Origin: Streptomyces fulvorobeus
GTDB lineage: Bacteria > Actinomycetota > Actinomycetes > Streptomycetales > Streptomycetaceae
DNA: 64,000 nucleotides
Direction: 5' to 3'
NCBI RefSeq assembly: GCF_013167895.1
Contig: NZ_BLWC01000001.1
Location: 5,022,001 to 5,086,000 of the forward strand
Part shown: positions 16,854-26,069 of the stretch, piece after piece
Layout: each line of letters opens with the position of its first letter
Position numbering within the stretch: position 1 is the first letter of the stretch
Translations under genes and position numbers: made by a program
Notes under the pieces: generated by a model
Told to the model about the DNA's origin: nothing
The model's database searches: none
What the model saw: the letters and a program-made list of their open reading frames with translations, nothing else

Positions 16854-18285
16854 AACTGGTGACGAGCAGCAGGCACAGCACGGCGATGGCGAACTTCCCG
16901 GCGGACTGGAGCAGCGGACCGCGCAGCAGGATGAACGTGTACCCCGCGATGAGGGGCGCCGCGATCGCCAGCACACTGCCAGGTCCCGGCCCCGCCCTGG
17001 TCACAGCGACCGCGAACCTGCGGTCCGTACGCGCGGCCCCGTAACCGACGAGCGCGAGGCCCCCGGCCATGCCGGCCGCACCGAAGTCGACCCAGAGCTC
17101 GGTCCACAGGGGCGCCGAGAGGTTCGTCATCCGCATGCCCATCCACTGGCCGACCCGGACCCCCGTGTCCTCCGGCTTGCCGCTCCACACCGCGCGCGGG
17201 ACGAAGAAGAGCCCGGAGCCCGCCAGCTGGCGGCCGTAGGTGTGCCCGCGGGTCTCGACCCAGGAGATGGTGTTGGCGAACATCACCGTCTGGTCGTAGT
17301 CCTTGGTGGCCAGCGGCTCGAAGACGGACGCCGACTCCACGGGCTTGTAGCCCTCGTCGTCGTACCGGAACCGGTCCGCGTACGGGAACAGCACGAGCGC
17401 GCCCACCACGCCCATGGCCAGGACCGAGCGGTAGATCGCCGCGCTGCTCGGGAACGCGGTGAACAGCAGGGAGACCAGCACCGTCAAGAACCAGTAACGG
17501 GCGTTGGACACCGGGTTGTTCACGATCAGGTTCAGGCCCGCGAGCGCCACCCACACCAGCACCGTGGAGGGCGAGCGCCGGGCCCGGCGCGAGGTGGCGA
17601 GCCTGCGCGTGCAGAAGAGCAGCGCGATGAGCGCGGGGACGGTGCCGAACCCCTTGAGGAACGCCGACCCCACGTTGGACTCGGTGGACACGACTCCGCT
17701 CTCCGCCACGGAGGCACTGATCTCCTGGCGGCTGCTGAAGAAGATCGCCGGTCCGCCCAGCTTGAGGATGTAGTACCCGCCCGCCGCGAACGCGATCACC
17801 ACCAGCAGCGTCAGCCGGCCCTGGTGGGCGACCGGGCCCCTCCCGCGCTGCGCCCCCGGACGCCGGCGCAGCGGACGCCGGGCGGCCAGCAGCGCCCCGA
17901 GGTCGAAGGCGGCGCAGCCCAGCAGGATCATCGCGACGGCCGTCACCAGATCGGACCGCGGGCCCACCATCGGGGTCGGTGTCTGGCCGATGACCGTCTG
18001 GGCGAGCGGCGCCACACCCATGGCGATGTAGACGAACATCCAGAAGACGCCCTGGAGGAGCCGCCGCCTGGTGGACAGGATCATCGTGGCGAGCCGCGCC
18101 CCCGCGTAGCAGGTGAGGACGAGCTGCATCCAGAACGCGTTGTCCCGGACGCCGGTGCCCGGCTGGGCGACGATCACCGCGGGGAGGAAGCAGACCAGGC
18201 CCAGAATCATCGGAACCGCGAGTGCCCGCGAGAGCATCGCCCACGACATGGGCTTCGCGACGGACTCGACCTGCACGGACGTCAT
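16822..18285 (-). CDS. Wzy-like oligosaccharide repeat-unit polymerase
   Basis: A 487-residue polytopic protein with about 12 predicted helices. A large hydrophilic loop after the central helices contains the Tyr/Arg-rich segment LFPYADRFRYDDEGYKPVES and the TMFANTISWVETRGHTYGRQL-type stretch (shortened here), resembling the active loops of O-antigen polymerases. It is probably the partner of the flippase and chain-length protein across from it. The start MTSVQVESVAKPM is preceded by GGGGAGCGC. It converges on and overlaps the flippase gene. Confidence 0.72.
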   Translation of the reverse strand: MTSVQVESVAKPMSWAMLSRALAVPMILGLVCFLPAVIVAQPGTGVRDNAFWMQLVLTCYAGARLATMILSTRRRLLQGVFWMFVYIAMGVAPLAQTVIGQTPTPMVGPRSDLVTAVAMILLGCAAFDLGALLAARRPLRRRPGAQRGRGPVAHQGRLTLLVVIAFAAGGYYILKLGGPAIFFSSRQEISASVAESGVVSTESNVGSAFLKGFGTVPALIALLFCTRRLATSRRARRSPSTVLVWVALAGLNLIVNNPVSNARYWFLTVLVSLLFTAFPSSAAIYRSVLAMGVVGALVLFPYADRFRYDDEGYKPVESASVFEPLATKDYDQTVMFANTISWVETRGHTYGRQLAGSGLFFVPRAVWSGKPEDTGVRVGQWMGMRMTNLSAPLWTELWVDFGAAGMAGGLALVGYGAARTDRRFAVAVTRAGPGPGSVLAIAAPLIAGYTFILLRGPLLQSAGKFAIAVLCLLLVTSFRNRTGQRSR

Positions 18286-18394
18286 GCGCTCCCCGCTCCG
18301 TGGACCGACCTGGGAACACTCTAACGAATCACCGCACTTGAGGGGATGTGATGACTACTCTGTGCACAGTCGGCCGAGGTTGAGGGGGACCCTG

Positions 18395-19555
18395 GTGAAG
18401 ATCCTGCACGTCGTGACGTTGCACACCCCGGACCACGCGTTCGGTGGTCCGACGAGAGTCGCGCTCAACCTGTCCAAGGTGCAGCGCGCCCAGGGCGACG
18501 ACGCCCGGATCATGGCGCTGGGCGACGGCTTCGACGGCGAACTCCCGCAAACCGTCGAGGGGGTTCCCGTCCACCTGTTCCAGGCCCGCCACCTGCTTCC
18601 CATGTTCGAGGTCAGCGGCATCACCTCCGGCGCGCTGCTGCGCGCCGCGCGGCGGATGATGCGGGGCGCCGACCTCGTACACGTCCATCTCATGCGCGAC
18701 CTGGTGACCCTGCCCGCGGCCCTGCTCGCCCTGGCCACCCGTACACCGCTGGTCGTCCAGACCCACGGCATGGTGGACCCGACCGAGAAGCGCGTCGCCC
18801 AGCTCACCGACCTGCTCGGGGTCCGCAAGGTGCTGCGCGGGGCGGACGCCGTCCTGTACCTGACGGAGCGGGAGCGCCTCGACGTGAACGCCGTCGCCGC
18901 CCCTGTCCCGCTCACCCGTGCCGTACGGCTGGTCAACGGTGTCCGGCCGCAGGAGCGCAAGCCCGCCCGCGAGCCAGGACGGCCCCCTGCCGTGCTCTTC
19001 CTCGCCCGCGTGCAGGAGCGCAAGCGGCCCGAGGACTTCGTCGCCGCGATGCCCGCGGTCCTCGCGGTCCACCCCGACGCGCGCTTCGTCCTGGCGGGCC
19101 CGGACACCGGTGCGCTGCCCGGGACCCTCGCACTGGCCCGCAGGCTGGGCGTCATGGGTTCGCTCGACCATGTGGGCCCCCTCGGTCACGAGGAGGTGCT
19201 CGCCGCCGGACGGGACGCCGATGTGTACGTACTCCCCTCGATCGAGGAGCCGTTGGGTGTGTCGGTCCTGGAAGCGATGTCCGTGGGCACACCCGTCGTC
19301 ATCACCCGTACCTGCGGGCTGGCGCCCGACGTGGCCGACGCGGGCGCCGGCCGGGTCGTCGACAGCCGCCCCGGCGAGGACGCGGCCAACGCCGGGAAGG
19401 TCGCAGGGGCCGTCCTCGAACTGCTGGAGCCCGAGGCCAACGACCAGGCCGGCAAGGCCGCCTGGAACCTGGTCAACGACCACTTCACCATCGAGGCCGT
19501 GACCGCGACACTCCGGCGGACCTACGAGGACGTGGTCCGCCGGAGCCGCCGGTGA
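18395..19555 (+). CDS. Glycosyltransferase family 4
   Basis: A 386-residue GT-B enzyme. The GTG start was chosen because MKILHVVTLHTPDHAFGGPT is the canonical first strand and glycine loop; the open frame upstream shows no homology. The donor-binding C-terminal half contains LARVQERKRPEDFVAAMPAV, FVLAGPDTGALPG and the E-x7-E-like region LPSIEEPLGVSVLEAMSVG. It is cytosolic and likely adds a sugar to the undecaprenyl-linked intermediate. It ends 1 base before the convergent GT2 gene's stop. Confidence 0.9.
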   Translation: MKILHVVTLHTPDHAFGGPTRVALNLSKVQRAQGDDARIMALGDGFDGELPQTVEGVPVHLFQARHLLPMFEVSGITSGALLRAARRMMRGADLVHVHLMRDLVTLPAALLALATRTPLVVQTHGMVDPTEKRVAQLTDLLGVRKVLRGADAVLYLTERERLDVNAVAAPVPLTRAVRLVNGVRPQERKPAREPGRPPAVLFLARVQERKRPEDFVAAMPAVLAVHPDARFVLAGPDTGALPGTLALARRLGVMGSLDHVGPLGHEEVLAAGRDADVYVLPSIEEPLGVSVLEAMSVGTPVVITRTCGLAPDVADAGAGRVVDSRPGEDAANAGKVAGAVLELLEPEANDQAGKAAWNLVNDHFTIEAVTATLRRTYEDVVRRSRR

Positions 19556-19556
19556 C

Positions 19557-20384
19557 TCACCCGCTCCGCCCCTCCCGGGACTTGAGCGCGATCTGCCACC
19601 GGTAGAAACTCATCGCCAGCGCGAAGTCGAGCCCCGCCCGGCCGTCGAGGAAGCCACGCCGGTAGACGTACATGTACGCGAAGGACACCAGGGGCTTGAA
19701 CGGCGCCTTGTGGAAGAGCTGTCCCTGGCGGGACTTCACCTTCCGCACCTGCTCCTTGACGTCCGGGTGGTGCTCCAGCCACGCCTCCCAGTCCGAGTAG
19801 CGGTTGTGCCGCTCGAACCAGGCGGTGACGGGGTCGAGATCCTGGTGCTCGATCGGGTTGGCCAGCGAACCGCTGGTGGGGGCGACCGGCTGGTAGTGGC
19901 CCTCCACCTCGCCGATCCCGGGGGCGTCGAGATCGCCGACCTCCGGATAGTGGCAGCGCGTCCGGTCCGTCAGCGACCGCTTGCGGATGGTGTAGCCGTG
20001 CCGCAGCCGCTTCCCGGAGAACCAGTAGCCCAGCGGTATGTCGTACGCCGCAGGCTTCTCGGCGGCCGGGTCGGCGAAGATCTCCCGCAGTTCCGCGAGC
20101 AGCCCGGGGCTGAGCCGTTCGTCACCGTCGAGCAGGAGTATCCAGTCCAGGTCGGTGCGGACGTGGTCCAGGCACCACTGCTTCTTGCGGGGGTGGCCCC
20201 CGTCCCAGGTGTACGGGACGACCTCGGCCCCGCACTCCTGGGCGATCTTCGCCGTGTCGTCCGTGCTGTGGGAGTCCACCACGACGACCGCCTCGAAGTG
20301 GCCGAGTACCGACTTCACCGCCTCGGCGATGTTGAGGCCCTCGTTCTTCGTGGGGATCGCGACCGCGATCGGCAGTTTGCTCAT
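19557..20384 (-). CDS. Glycosyltransferase family 2 (WaaE/KdtX-like)
   Basis: A 275-residue GT-A enzyme. The start IAVAIPTKNEGLNIAEAVKS is the nucleotide-binding strand, VVVVDSHSTDDT contains the conserved Asp, and ILLLDGDERLSP is the DxD-equivalent. The C-terminal FSYMYVY-type region (SFAYMYVYRRGFLDG) matches the LPS-core beta-glucosyltransferase subgroup. It overlaps the lipoprotein gene upstream by 4 bases (ATGA) and is last in a five-gene operon that begins with gmd. Confidence 0.9.
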   Translation of the reverse strand: MSKLPIAVAIPTKNEGLNIAEAVKSVLGHFEAVVVVDSHSTDDTAKIAQECGAEVVPYTWDGGHPRKKQWCLDHVRTDLDWILLLDGDERLSPGLLAELREIFADPAAEKPAAYDIPLGYWFSGKRLRHGYTIRKRSLTDRTRCHYPEVGDLDAPGIGEVEGHYQPVAPTSGSLANPIEHQDLDPVTAWFERHNRYSDWEAWLEHHPDVKEQVRKVKSRQGQLFHKAPFKPLVSFAYMYVYRRGFLDGRAGLDFALAMSFYRWQIALKSREGRSG

Positions 20385-21100
20385 CCGTTGTCTCCTTCGG
20401 GCAGCCAGGCGTAGCAGCCTGTGGAGGTGAAGGCGCGCGCCGTGCGGGGCACGGTGATCCGCGTCGGCTTCCCCGTGCCGGACGCGCCCGCATCCAGGAC
20501 CTTGCCCGCCCCGTCCTCGATCTGCCAGGTGCAGTCCTTGGTGGGGGCGGCCGAGCGGTAGCCGCCCGGGCGCAGCTTCCCGCCGGTGTGCGTGCCGTCC
20601 CCGTATCCCAGTGCGGCCTCGTCCACCAGTTCCTGGTACCGGGTGCAGAGGTGGGAGACGGCGGGCCTGGCGTCCGGGATCTCGCCGGTCACGATCGAGC
20701 CGACCGCGGTGTCCCGGTCGACCTTGACGAGGTAGCGGAGCTTGTCGCAGGTCTCCTGCCCGGTCTGGAGCACCGCGGCGGGGTCCATGCCCTCGGGCAC
20801 CCGGTCGACGAGGAACTCCTTCTGCTTCTTCGTGAACGAACCGGTCGCCGGGGTGATCCGGTCGGCGGGCACCTTGGGCGTTTCATCCGTGCCGCCCGTG
20901 CCGCCCGTTCTGCTCGCGGAGGCGCCGGGAGCGGGTTCTCCGGTGGCCCCGGCCGACGGTCCGGCGACGGGGGGCCCGGAGGCCGGGGGCGTTTTCGCGC
21001 CCCCGGCCTCCGGCCCGTTCCCCTCGGCGGACGAGCCGCAGGCGGCCAGCGCCGCCGTCAGTACGACGACGGCGGCGCCGGCCAGGAACGGGTGCTTCAT
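20381..21100 (-). CDS. Putative lipoprotein
   Basis: A 239-residue protein starting MKHPFLAGAAVVVLTAALAA with the lipobox AALAAC. A Pro/Gly/Ala/Ser-rich linker (about 25-85) spaces a small C-terminal domain from the membrane. That domain carries four Cys (QETCDKL, HLCTRY, KDCTW, GCYAW) and the segment GKLRPGGYRSAAPTKDCTWQ, typical of Streptomyces surface lipoproteins of unknown role. The in-frame extension upstream lies inside the LamG gene in another frame and is not used. ATG 21100 overlaps the LamG gene stop, so translation is coupled. Confidence 0.82.
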   Translation of the reverse strand: MKHPFLAGAAVVVLTAALAACGSSAEGNGPEAGGAKTPPASGPPVAGPSAGATGEPAPGASASRTGGTGGTDETPKVPADRITPATGSFTKKQKEFLVDRVPEGMDPAAVLQTGQETCDKLRYLVKVDRDTAVGSIVTGEIPDARPAVSHLCTRYQELVDEAALGYGDGTHTGGKLRPGGYRSAAPTKDCTWQIEDGAGKVLDAGASGTGKPTRITVPRTARAFTSTGCYAWLPEGDNG

Positions 21101-23355
21101 CAGCCCGTCCTCAGGGCGTGGTGGGCGCTGACCTGGGACGCGCTCAGCGCGGTCGGGTACACCGCGGTCTCGTCGACCTGCCCGGCGAAGAAGTTGCTGG
21201 TCGGACGGTTCGGCCAGGTGCCGAGGTTGTCCCCGCCGACCCGCCAGTAGCCCGGGTTGGTGCCGTTGCCCGTGAACAGCCGGTTGGACGCGCGCAGCTG
21301 TCCGTCCACGTACAGTGCCATGCCGCCGGTGCCCTGGGTGGCGACGACGTGGTGCCAGTTGCCGTCGTTGTATGCACCGGGCGAGGTGATCGTCCTGGCT
21401 CCGCCGCTGTAGACGCCGAACACCAGCCGCCCGTCGTTGCGCATGTACACATGCCTGTCGTACGTGGAGCTGTTCTGCATCACCCGGTTCCCGAAGCCGA
21501 TGATCTTGCCGCCCTGGGCGGTGGTGGTCTTGATCCAGGTCTCCACCGAGTACCGGGCGGGCGCCGGACGCCGCTTGTTGCTGTACACGTAGTCGGCGGT
21601 TCCGTCGAAGCCGATCGCGGTCGAGTCGCCCGCGACGGCGGCCGGGGTCTGCCGGTAGGCGGGCCCGTTGCGCAGGAAGCCGTTGTCCAGACCGGCAGCG
21701 GTGTCCGACGCGAAGGTCGACGACCCCTCGTCGTACCGCCAGTACAGCGAGGCCCCGTCGCTGATGACCCGCGCCGGATACGCCTGGGCCGTGGCCGTGA
21801 CGGTCGCGGACTGGGCCGGGGACTTGACGCTGGTGTTGATGCCGTCGCTCGCGGTGATCCGGTACGAGTGGCTCTCGCCCGGTGCCACGTCGGTGTCCGT
21901 CCACCGCAGTTGCGGCCGGTCCCAGAAGACGGAGAAGCCCGTCGTGGTGTGGACCGGGGTACTGGCCCCGTCCTTGTAGATCCGGTAGGTCAGCTCACCG
22001 TCGTCGGTGTCGAAGCTGGTCTGCCAGTTGACGTCGATCCGGCCGGGGGTGACCGTCGAGAGGCTGACGTTGGGCACCCACGGGGCGCCGGTGTCCGGGC
22101 CGTCGGCGAACCGGGTCAGCCCTTGCTGGCCCGCGCCGTTGACGGTGGTGAACTCCCCACCGACCCACAGGTAGTGACGGCCTCCGCTGTCCGTCTGGGT
22201 CATCACCCGGGGTCCGACCGGCTCACCGATGCCGTCGTTGGTGTCCGGGAACCACGGCAGCAGCTTGGGATCGTCGACGGACTGGGCCAGCAGGTGCTTG
22301 CGCGGCTGGTCGGGGAAGGAGTTCATGCTGGAGCAGTCGTGGACGTGGCTGCCGCTGTACAGCACTCCGGAGTGGACCAGTACGGACTGGGTGGCACCCA
22401 GGCAGGTGTCGCGCCAGCGCTGCTGGAAGTCGTCCAGGTCGATGGCGATCCTGCCGTCGAAGACACCGCCTCCGGTGCCCTCGTTGGCCGTGTAGAAGCC
22501 GGTGGCGTCCGTGGTGAGGTCCTGCACCGTGGACGTCTCGGGGATGAAGCCGGGATAGCTCTTGGTGAGCGCCCCCGTGGTGGCGTCGACCACGGCCAGT
22601 GCGTGCGAGGCGGTGCCGTTGACGGTGAAGAAGTCGCCGCCGAGCAGGATCTTCCGCCCGTCCGGCGTCACCTCGATCGCCCTGGCCACCTCGTCCGCGT
22701 TCGCCGTCCACGGGAGCAGGTCCGCACCCGTGGTGACGGCGGCGAACTTGTTCCGGGTCTGCCCGCCGACGTTGTTGAAGTCACCGCCCAGATAGACGGT
22801 GTCGGCGGTGACGGCCAGGGCCCGTACCGTCGCCGTGACGCTGATCTTGAAGTCCTGGCGCGGGGTGCAGGTCGCCGTGTCGATCGCCGCGATGTTGCTG
22901 ACCCCGACGCCGTTGACCGAGCCGAACTGACCTCCGGCGTAGAGGGTGTCGCCGTCCGGGGAGAGGGCCAGCGCCCGTACGGTCGCCGTCCCGGAGGAGA
23001 GGGTGAAGGACAGGTCGCACCCGGTGGGCACACCGGTCCCCGCGTCGAACGCGGCGAAGTTCACCGCGGGCTGCTCGCCCGTGCCGGGCGCGGCGTCCGG
23101 CGGCCGGACGGTGGAGAAGGTTCCTCCCGTGTACACGATTCCTTCGGTCGCGGCCATCGACCAGACGATTCCGTTGGTCTGCCAGGTCGTGAGGTCGTCC
23201 GCCGTGATCGACACCGGGGGTGTCAGCGCGGCAGCCGGTGCGGCTCCGGCCGCGGTGGCGGTCAGGGCTCCGGCCAGCAGGCAGAGCGTGGCGGATGCGG
23301 CTCGCACCCTGCCACCTGACTGCCCGGATTTCTGCCCCGTACTTCCGTTCATCAT
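21100..23355 (-). CDS. Secreted beta-propeller/FN3/LamG-domain surface protein
   Basis: A 751-residue secreted protein. A signal peptide ends near ATAAGAAPAAA. Residues about 45-425 form a propeller-like region with repeated Y-x-GG-x-F/V motifs (VYTGGTFSTV, LYAGGQFGSVNG, VYLGGDFNNVGG, LLGGDFFTVNG). A fibronectin type III unit (about 430-530; RIDVNWQTSFDTDDGELTYRIY) and a LamG/concanavalin-like domain (about 540-751; GGKIIGFGNRV, NDGNWHHVVATQG) follow. There is no LPxTG or membrane tail. Likely roles are carbohydrate or surface adhesion. Its start overlaps the DNRLRE remnant by 4 bases and its stop the lipoprotein start. Confidence 0.88.
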   Translation of the reverse strand: MMNGSTGQKSGQSGGRVRAASATLCLLAGALTATAAGAAPAAALTPPVSITADDLTTWQTNGIVWSMAATEGIVYTGGTFSTVRPPDAAPGTGEQPAVNFAAFDAGTGVPTGCDLSFTLSSGTATVRALALSPDGDTLYAGGQFGSVNGVGVSNIAAIDTATCTPRQDFKISVTATVRALAVTADTVYLGGDFNNVGGQTRNKFAAVTTGADLLPWTANADEVARAIEVTPDGRKILLGGDFFTVNGTASHALAVVDATTGALTKSYPGFIPETSTVQDLTTDATGFYTANEGTGGGVFDGRIAIDLDDFQQRWRDTCLGATQSVLVHSGVLYSGSHVHDCSSMNSFPDQPRKHLLAQSVDDPKLLPWFPDTNDGIGEPVGPRVMTQTDSGGRHYLWVGGEFTTVNGAGQQGLTRFADGPDTGAPWVPNVSLSTVTPGRIDVNWQTSFDTDDGELTYRIYKDGASTPVHTTTGFSVFWDRPQLRWTDTDVAPGESHSYRITASDGINTSVKSPAQSATVTATAQAYPARVISDGASLYWRYDEGSSTFASDTAAGLDNGFLRNGPAYRQTPAAVAGDSTAIGFDGTADYVYSNKRRPAPARYSVETWIKTTTAQGGKIIGFGNRVMQNSSTYDRHVYMRNDGRLVFGVYSGGARTITSPGAYNDGNWHHVVATQGTGGMALYVDGQLRASNRLFTGNGTNPGYWRVGGDNLGTWPNRPTSNFFAGQVDETAVYPTALSASQVSAHHALRTG

Positions 23356-23914
23356 TCAGCTCCGAAGGTGAGAACGAGCTGCGGCCGGCAGGCCGCGGAT
23401 GATGCCTCGCCCGACCGGATGCGCAGGCTGTCCTGTGCGCTGCTGGTCAGGGCGAATGAGTAAGCGGAGCCAAGTGCTCCGCCTCGTGCGGTCGCGTTCG
23501 GGTCCACCGGGTAGCCGGTGGAGAGCGGGGTCGCGTCCGTGATGGTCCCCGGCACGGACGCGGACGGCGCCGGCCGGGTGCTGTGGGGGAGCGCCGGCTC
23601 GGTCCCGGCGCCGGTGCGGCCCTGCCCGGGCGGGGCCGCGGGCGGGGTGCGGCGCGGATACCCCGCGCGCGGAGTACCGCCGCGCGAGGCGAGCCGGCTG
23701 TCGTCGTACGTGGCGTTCGCCGCGACACCGTGGACGTACGCGTCCTCGGTCGGTGCGGGGTCGAGCGTGCCGCCGCCCGGCGGGGGAGCGGGGTCGGCCG
23801 AGTGGGGACGGGCGGTCGGCGCGGTCTCGGCGGCCCCGCCCACGGACGGCACACCGGAGGCGAGGGGAGCACCGCGACGGGAGCGCCGCGGCCCGGGCGC
23901 CCCGGCCGTCTCAT
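23352..23914 (-). pseudogene. DNRLRE-domain secreted protein remnant
   Basis: The frame 23852-23352 encodes pieces of a DNRLRE domain: the opening EDAYVHGVAANATYDDSRLA and the closing SAYSFALTSSAQDSLRIRSG, then RPQLVLTFGAE. The central strands that normally lie between them are missing, and no signal peptide is present. An ATG at 23914 overlaps the gmd stop (ATGA) but is in a different frame, offset as if one base were missing between 23853 and 23911. It overlaps the LamG gene start by 4 bases. It was probably once a surface protein partner of the LamG protein; whether the remainder is translated is unclear. Confidence 0.55.
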
Positions 23915-24924
23915 CGGTGCACCCGGGCGGCTGCTCCGCTGAGCTGGTCGTCCAGCCGGCATATGTCGGCGTCCACCATGATCCGGGCCAGCTCGCGCGA
24001 CTTCACCAGGGTCTTCCAGCCGAGCAGTTCCTCCGCCTTGGACGCGTCGCCTATCAGCGCGTCGACCTCACTGGGGCGCTCGTACTTCGGGTCGTAGCGC
24101 ACGTGCTCACGCCAGTCGAGCCCGGCGTGCTCGAAGGCGTACTCCAAAAACTGCCGGACACTGACGCCCTCCCCCGTGGCCACCACGTAGTCGTCCGGCT
24201 CGTCGCACTGGAGCATGCGCCACATCGCGTCCACGTACTCCGGGGCGTACCCCCAGTCCCGTACGGCGTCGAGGTTGCCCAGGTACAGCCGGTCCTGGAG
24301 CCCCGCCTTGATCCGGGCCACCCCACGGGTGATCTTGCGGGTCACGAAGGTCTCGCCGCGGCGCGGGGACTCGTGGTTGAACAGGATGCCGTTGACCGCG
24401 AACATGCCGTACGCCTCACGGTAGTTCACCGTCGCCCAGTACGCGTAGAGCTTGGCGACGCTGTACGGGCTGCGCGGGTGGAACGGCGTGTGCTCGTTCT
24501 GCGGGGGCGGGCTGGCGCCGAACATCTCCGACGAGGACGCCTGGTAGACGCGGGCGTCGATGCCACTGGCACGCACGGCCTCCAGGAGCCGGACGGCACC
24601 GAGCCCCGTGACGTCACCGGTGTACAGCGGAGCGTCGAAGGAGACCCTGACGTGGGACTGCGCCCCCAGGTTGTACACCTCGTCGGGCTTTATGTCGCGC
24701 AACAGGTTCACCAGGGCGACGCCGTCCGCGAGGTCGGCGTGATGGAGCACGAAGGAGCGCCCCGCCTCCTCAGGGCCCTGGTAGATGTGGTCGATCCGCT
24801 CGGTGTTGAAGCTCGACGAGCGCCGGATCAGCCCGTGGACCGTGTACCCCTTCTCCAGCAGCAGCTCCGCCAGATACGAACCGTCCTGGCCGGTCACACC
24901 GGTGATGAGCGCGGTCTTCGCCAT
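23911..24924 (-). CDS. gmd: GDP-mannose 4,6-dehydratase
   Basis: A 337-residue short-chain dehydratase. The NADP-binding loop is TGVTGQDGSYLAELL, the catalytic triad region includes SSSEMFG and Y-x3-K as YSVAKLYAYW, and the substrate loop FNHESPRRGETFVTRK is diagnostic for GDP-mannose dehydratase. It converts GDP-mannose to GDP-4-keto-6-deoxymannose, and the divergent fcl gene (110 bases away) completes GDP-L-fucose. First gene of a five-gene minus-strand operon. The ATG is preceded by AAGGGGGAAC. Confidence 0.95.
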   Translation of the reverse strand: MAKTALITGVTGQDGSYLAELLLEKGYTVHGLIRRSSSFNTERIDHIYQGPEEAGRSFVLHHADLADGVALVNLLRDIKPDEVYNLGAQSHVRVSFDAPLYTGDVTGLGAVRLLEAVRASGIDARVYQASSSEMFGASPPPQNEHTPFHPRSPYSVAKLYAYWATVNYREAYGMFAVNGILFNHESPRRGETFVTRKITRGVARIKAGLQDRLYLGNLDAVRDWGYAPEYVDAMWRMLQCDEPDDYVVATGEGVSVRQFLEYAFEHAGLDWREHVRYDPKYERPSEVDALIGDASKAEELLGWKTLVKSRELARIMVDADICRLDDQLSGAAARVHR

Positions 24925-25034
24925 GGTTCCCCCTTACTTCCCGCCTGAGAGGCGGTTGTTCACCGATATTTCGGAGTTTGAGTGTTCTGCGGTAAAGGTC
25001 ACCGACCCGCACGGCTCCTGGCAGAATCCGGGCC

Positions 25035-26017
25035 ATGACGACTGATCTTCCCGGCCCTCCCCAGGAAACCGTGCGCCCCTGCTACGACCCGGTTCCCGCA
25101 TATTCGTCGCGGGCCACCGAGGTCTGGTCGGCTCGGCTCTGGTACGCCGCCTCGCCGACGACGGCCACGAGGTGCTCACCCGCGGCCGGGACCTCCTCGA
25201 TCTGCGCGACGCCACGCCGACCGAGGCGTATCTGCGCGACACCCGCCCGGACGTCGTCATCCTGGCCGCCGCCAAGGTGGGCGGGATCATGGCCAACAGC
25301 ACCTACCCGGTGCAGTTCCTGGAGGACAACCTGCGCATCCAGCTCAGCGTGATCGCGGGGGCGCACGCGGCCGGCACGGAGCGGCTGCTCTTCCTCGGCT
25401 CCTCCTGCATCTACCCCAAGCACGCCCCGCAGCCCATCCGCGAGGACTCCCTGCTCACCGGCCCCCTGGAGCCGACGAACGAGGCGTACGCGCTGGCGAA
25501 GATCGCCGGAATCACCCAGGTCCGCTCCTATCGCCGGCAGTACGGCGCCGCGTACATCAGCGCCATGCCCACCAATCTCTACGGGCCAGGGGACAACTTC
25601 GACCTGGAGACCTCGCACGTCCTGCCCGCCCTGATCCGCCGGTTCCACGAGGCCAAACAGGACGGTGCCCCCGAGGTGACCCTCTGGGGTTCGGGCAGCC
25701 CCCGCCGCGAGTTCCTGCACGTCGACGACCTCGCCACCGCCTGCGTCCGGTTGCTGGAGTCGTACGACGGGGAGGATCCCGTCAACATCGGCTGTGGAGA
25801 CGATCTCACGATCAGGGAACTCGCGGAGACCGTACGTGAGGTGACGGAGTATCAGGGACGGATCGCCTGGGACACGTCCAAGCCCGACGGCACCCCGCGC
25901 AAGCTCCTGGACGTCTCCCGTCTCACCTCCCTCGGCTTCACGCCGCAGATCCCGCTGCGCGACGGCATCGCGCGCACCTACGCCTGGTGGCTCGGGCAGC
26001 GGCCCCCGCAGAGCTGA
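25035..26017 (+). pseudogene. fcl: GDP-L-fucose synthase (one frameshift)
   Basis: Epimerase/reductase of about 327 residues acting after Gmd. The start MTTDLPGPPQETVRP is out of frame with the body. One extra C in the run 25076-25079 gives RPLLRPGSRIFVAGHRGLVG, the expected GxxGxxG strand, and then the intact frame VVILAAAKVGGIMANSTYP. The catalytic YALAK (Y-x3-K), SSCIYPKHAPQPI and GSGSPRREFLHVDD are all present, as in GMER. Restored length is a whole number of codons. Probably intact in the organism, making GDP-L-fucose or a related 6-deoxyhexose for the glycan. Confidence 0.88.
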
Positions 26018-26069
26018 GGGCGCGGGCCGGCCGCCACCGCGGTCTCCTCGCATCCGTACGCCTCCCACG

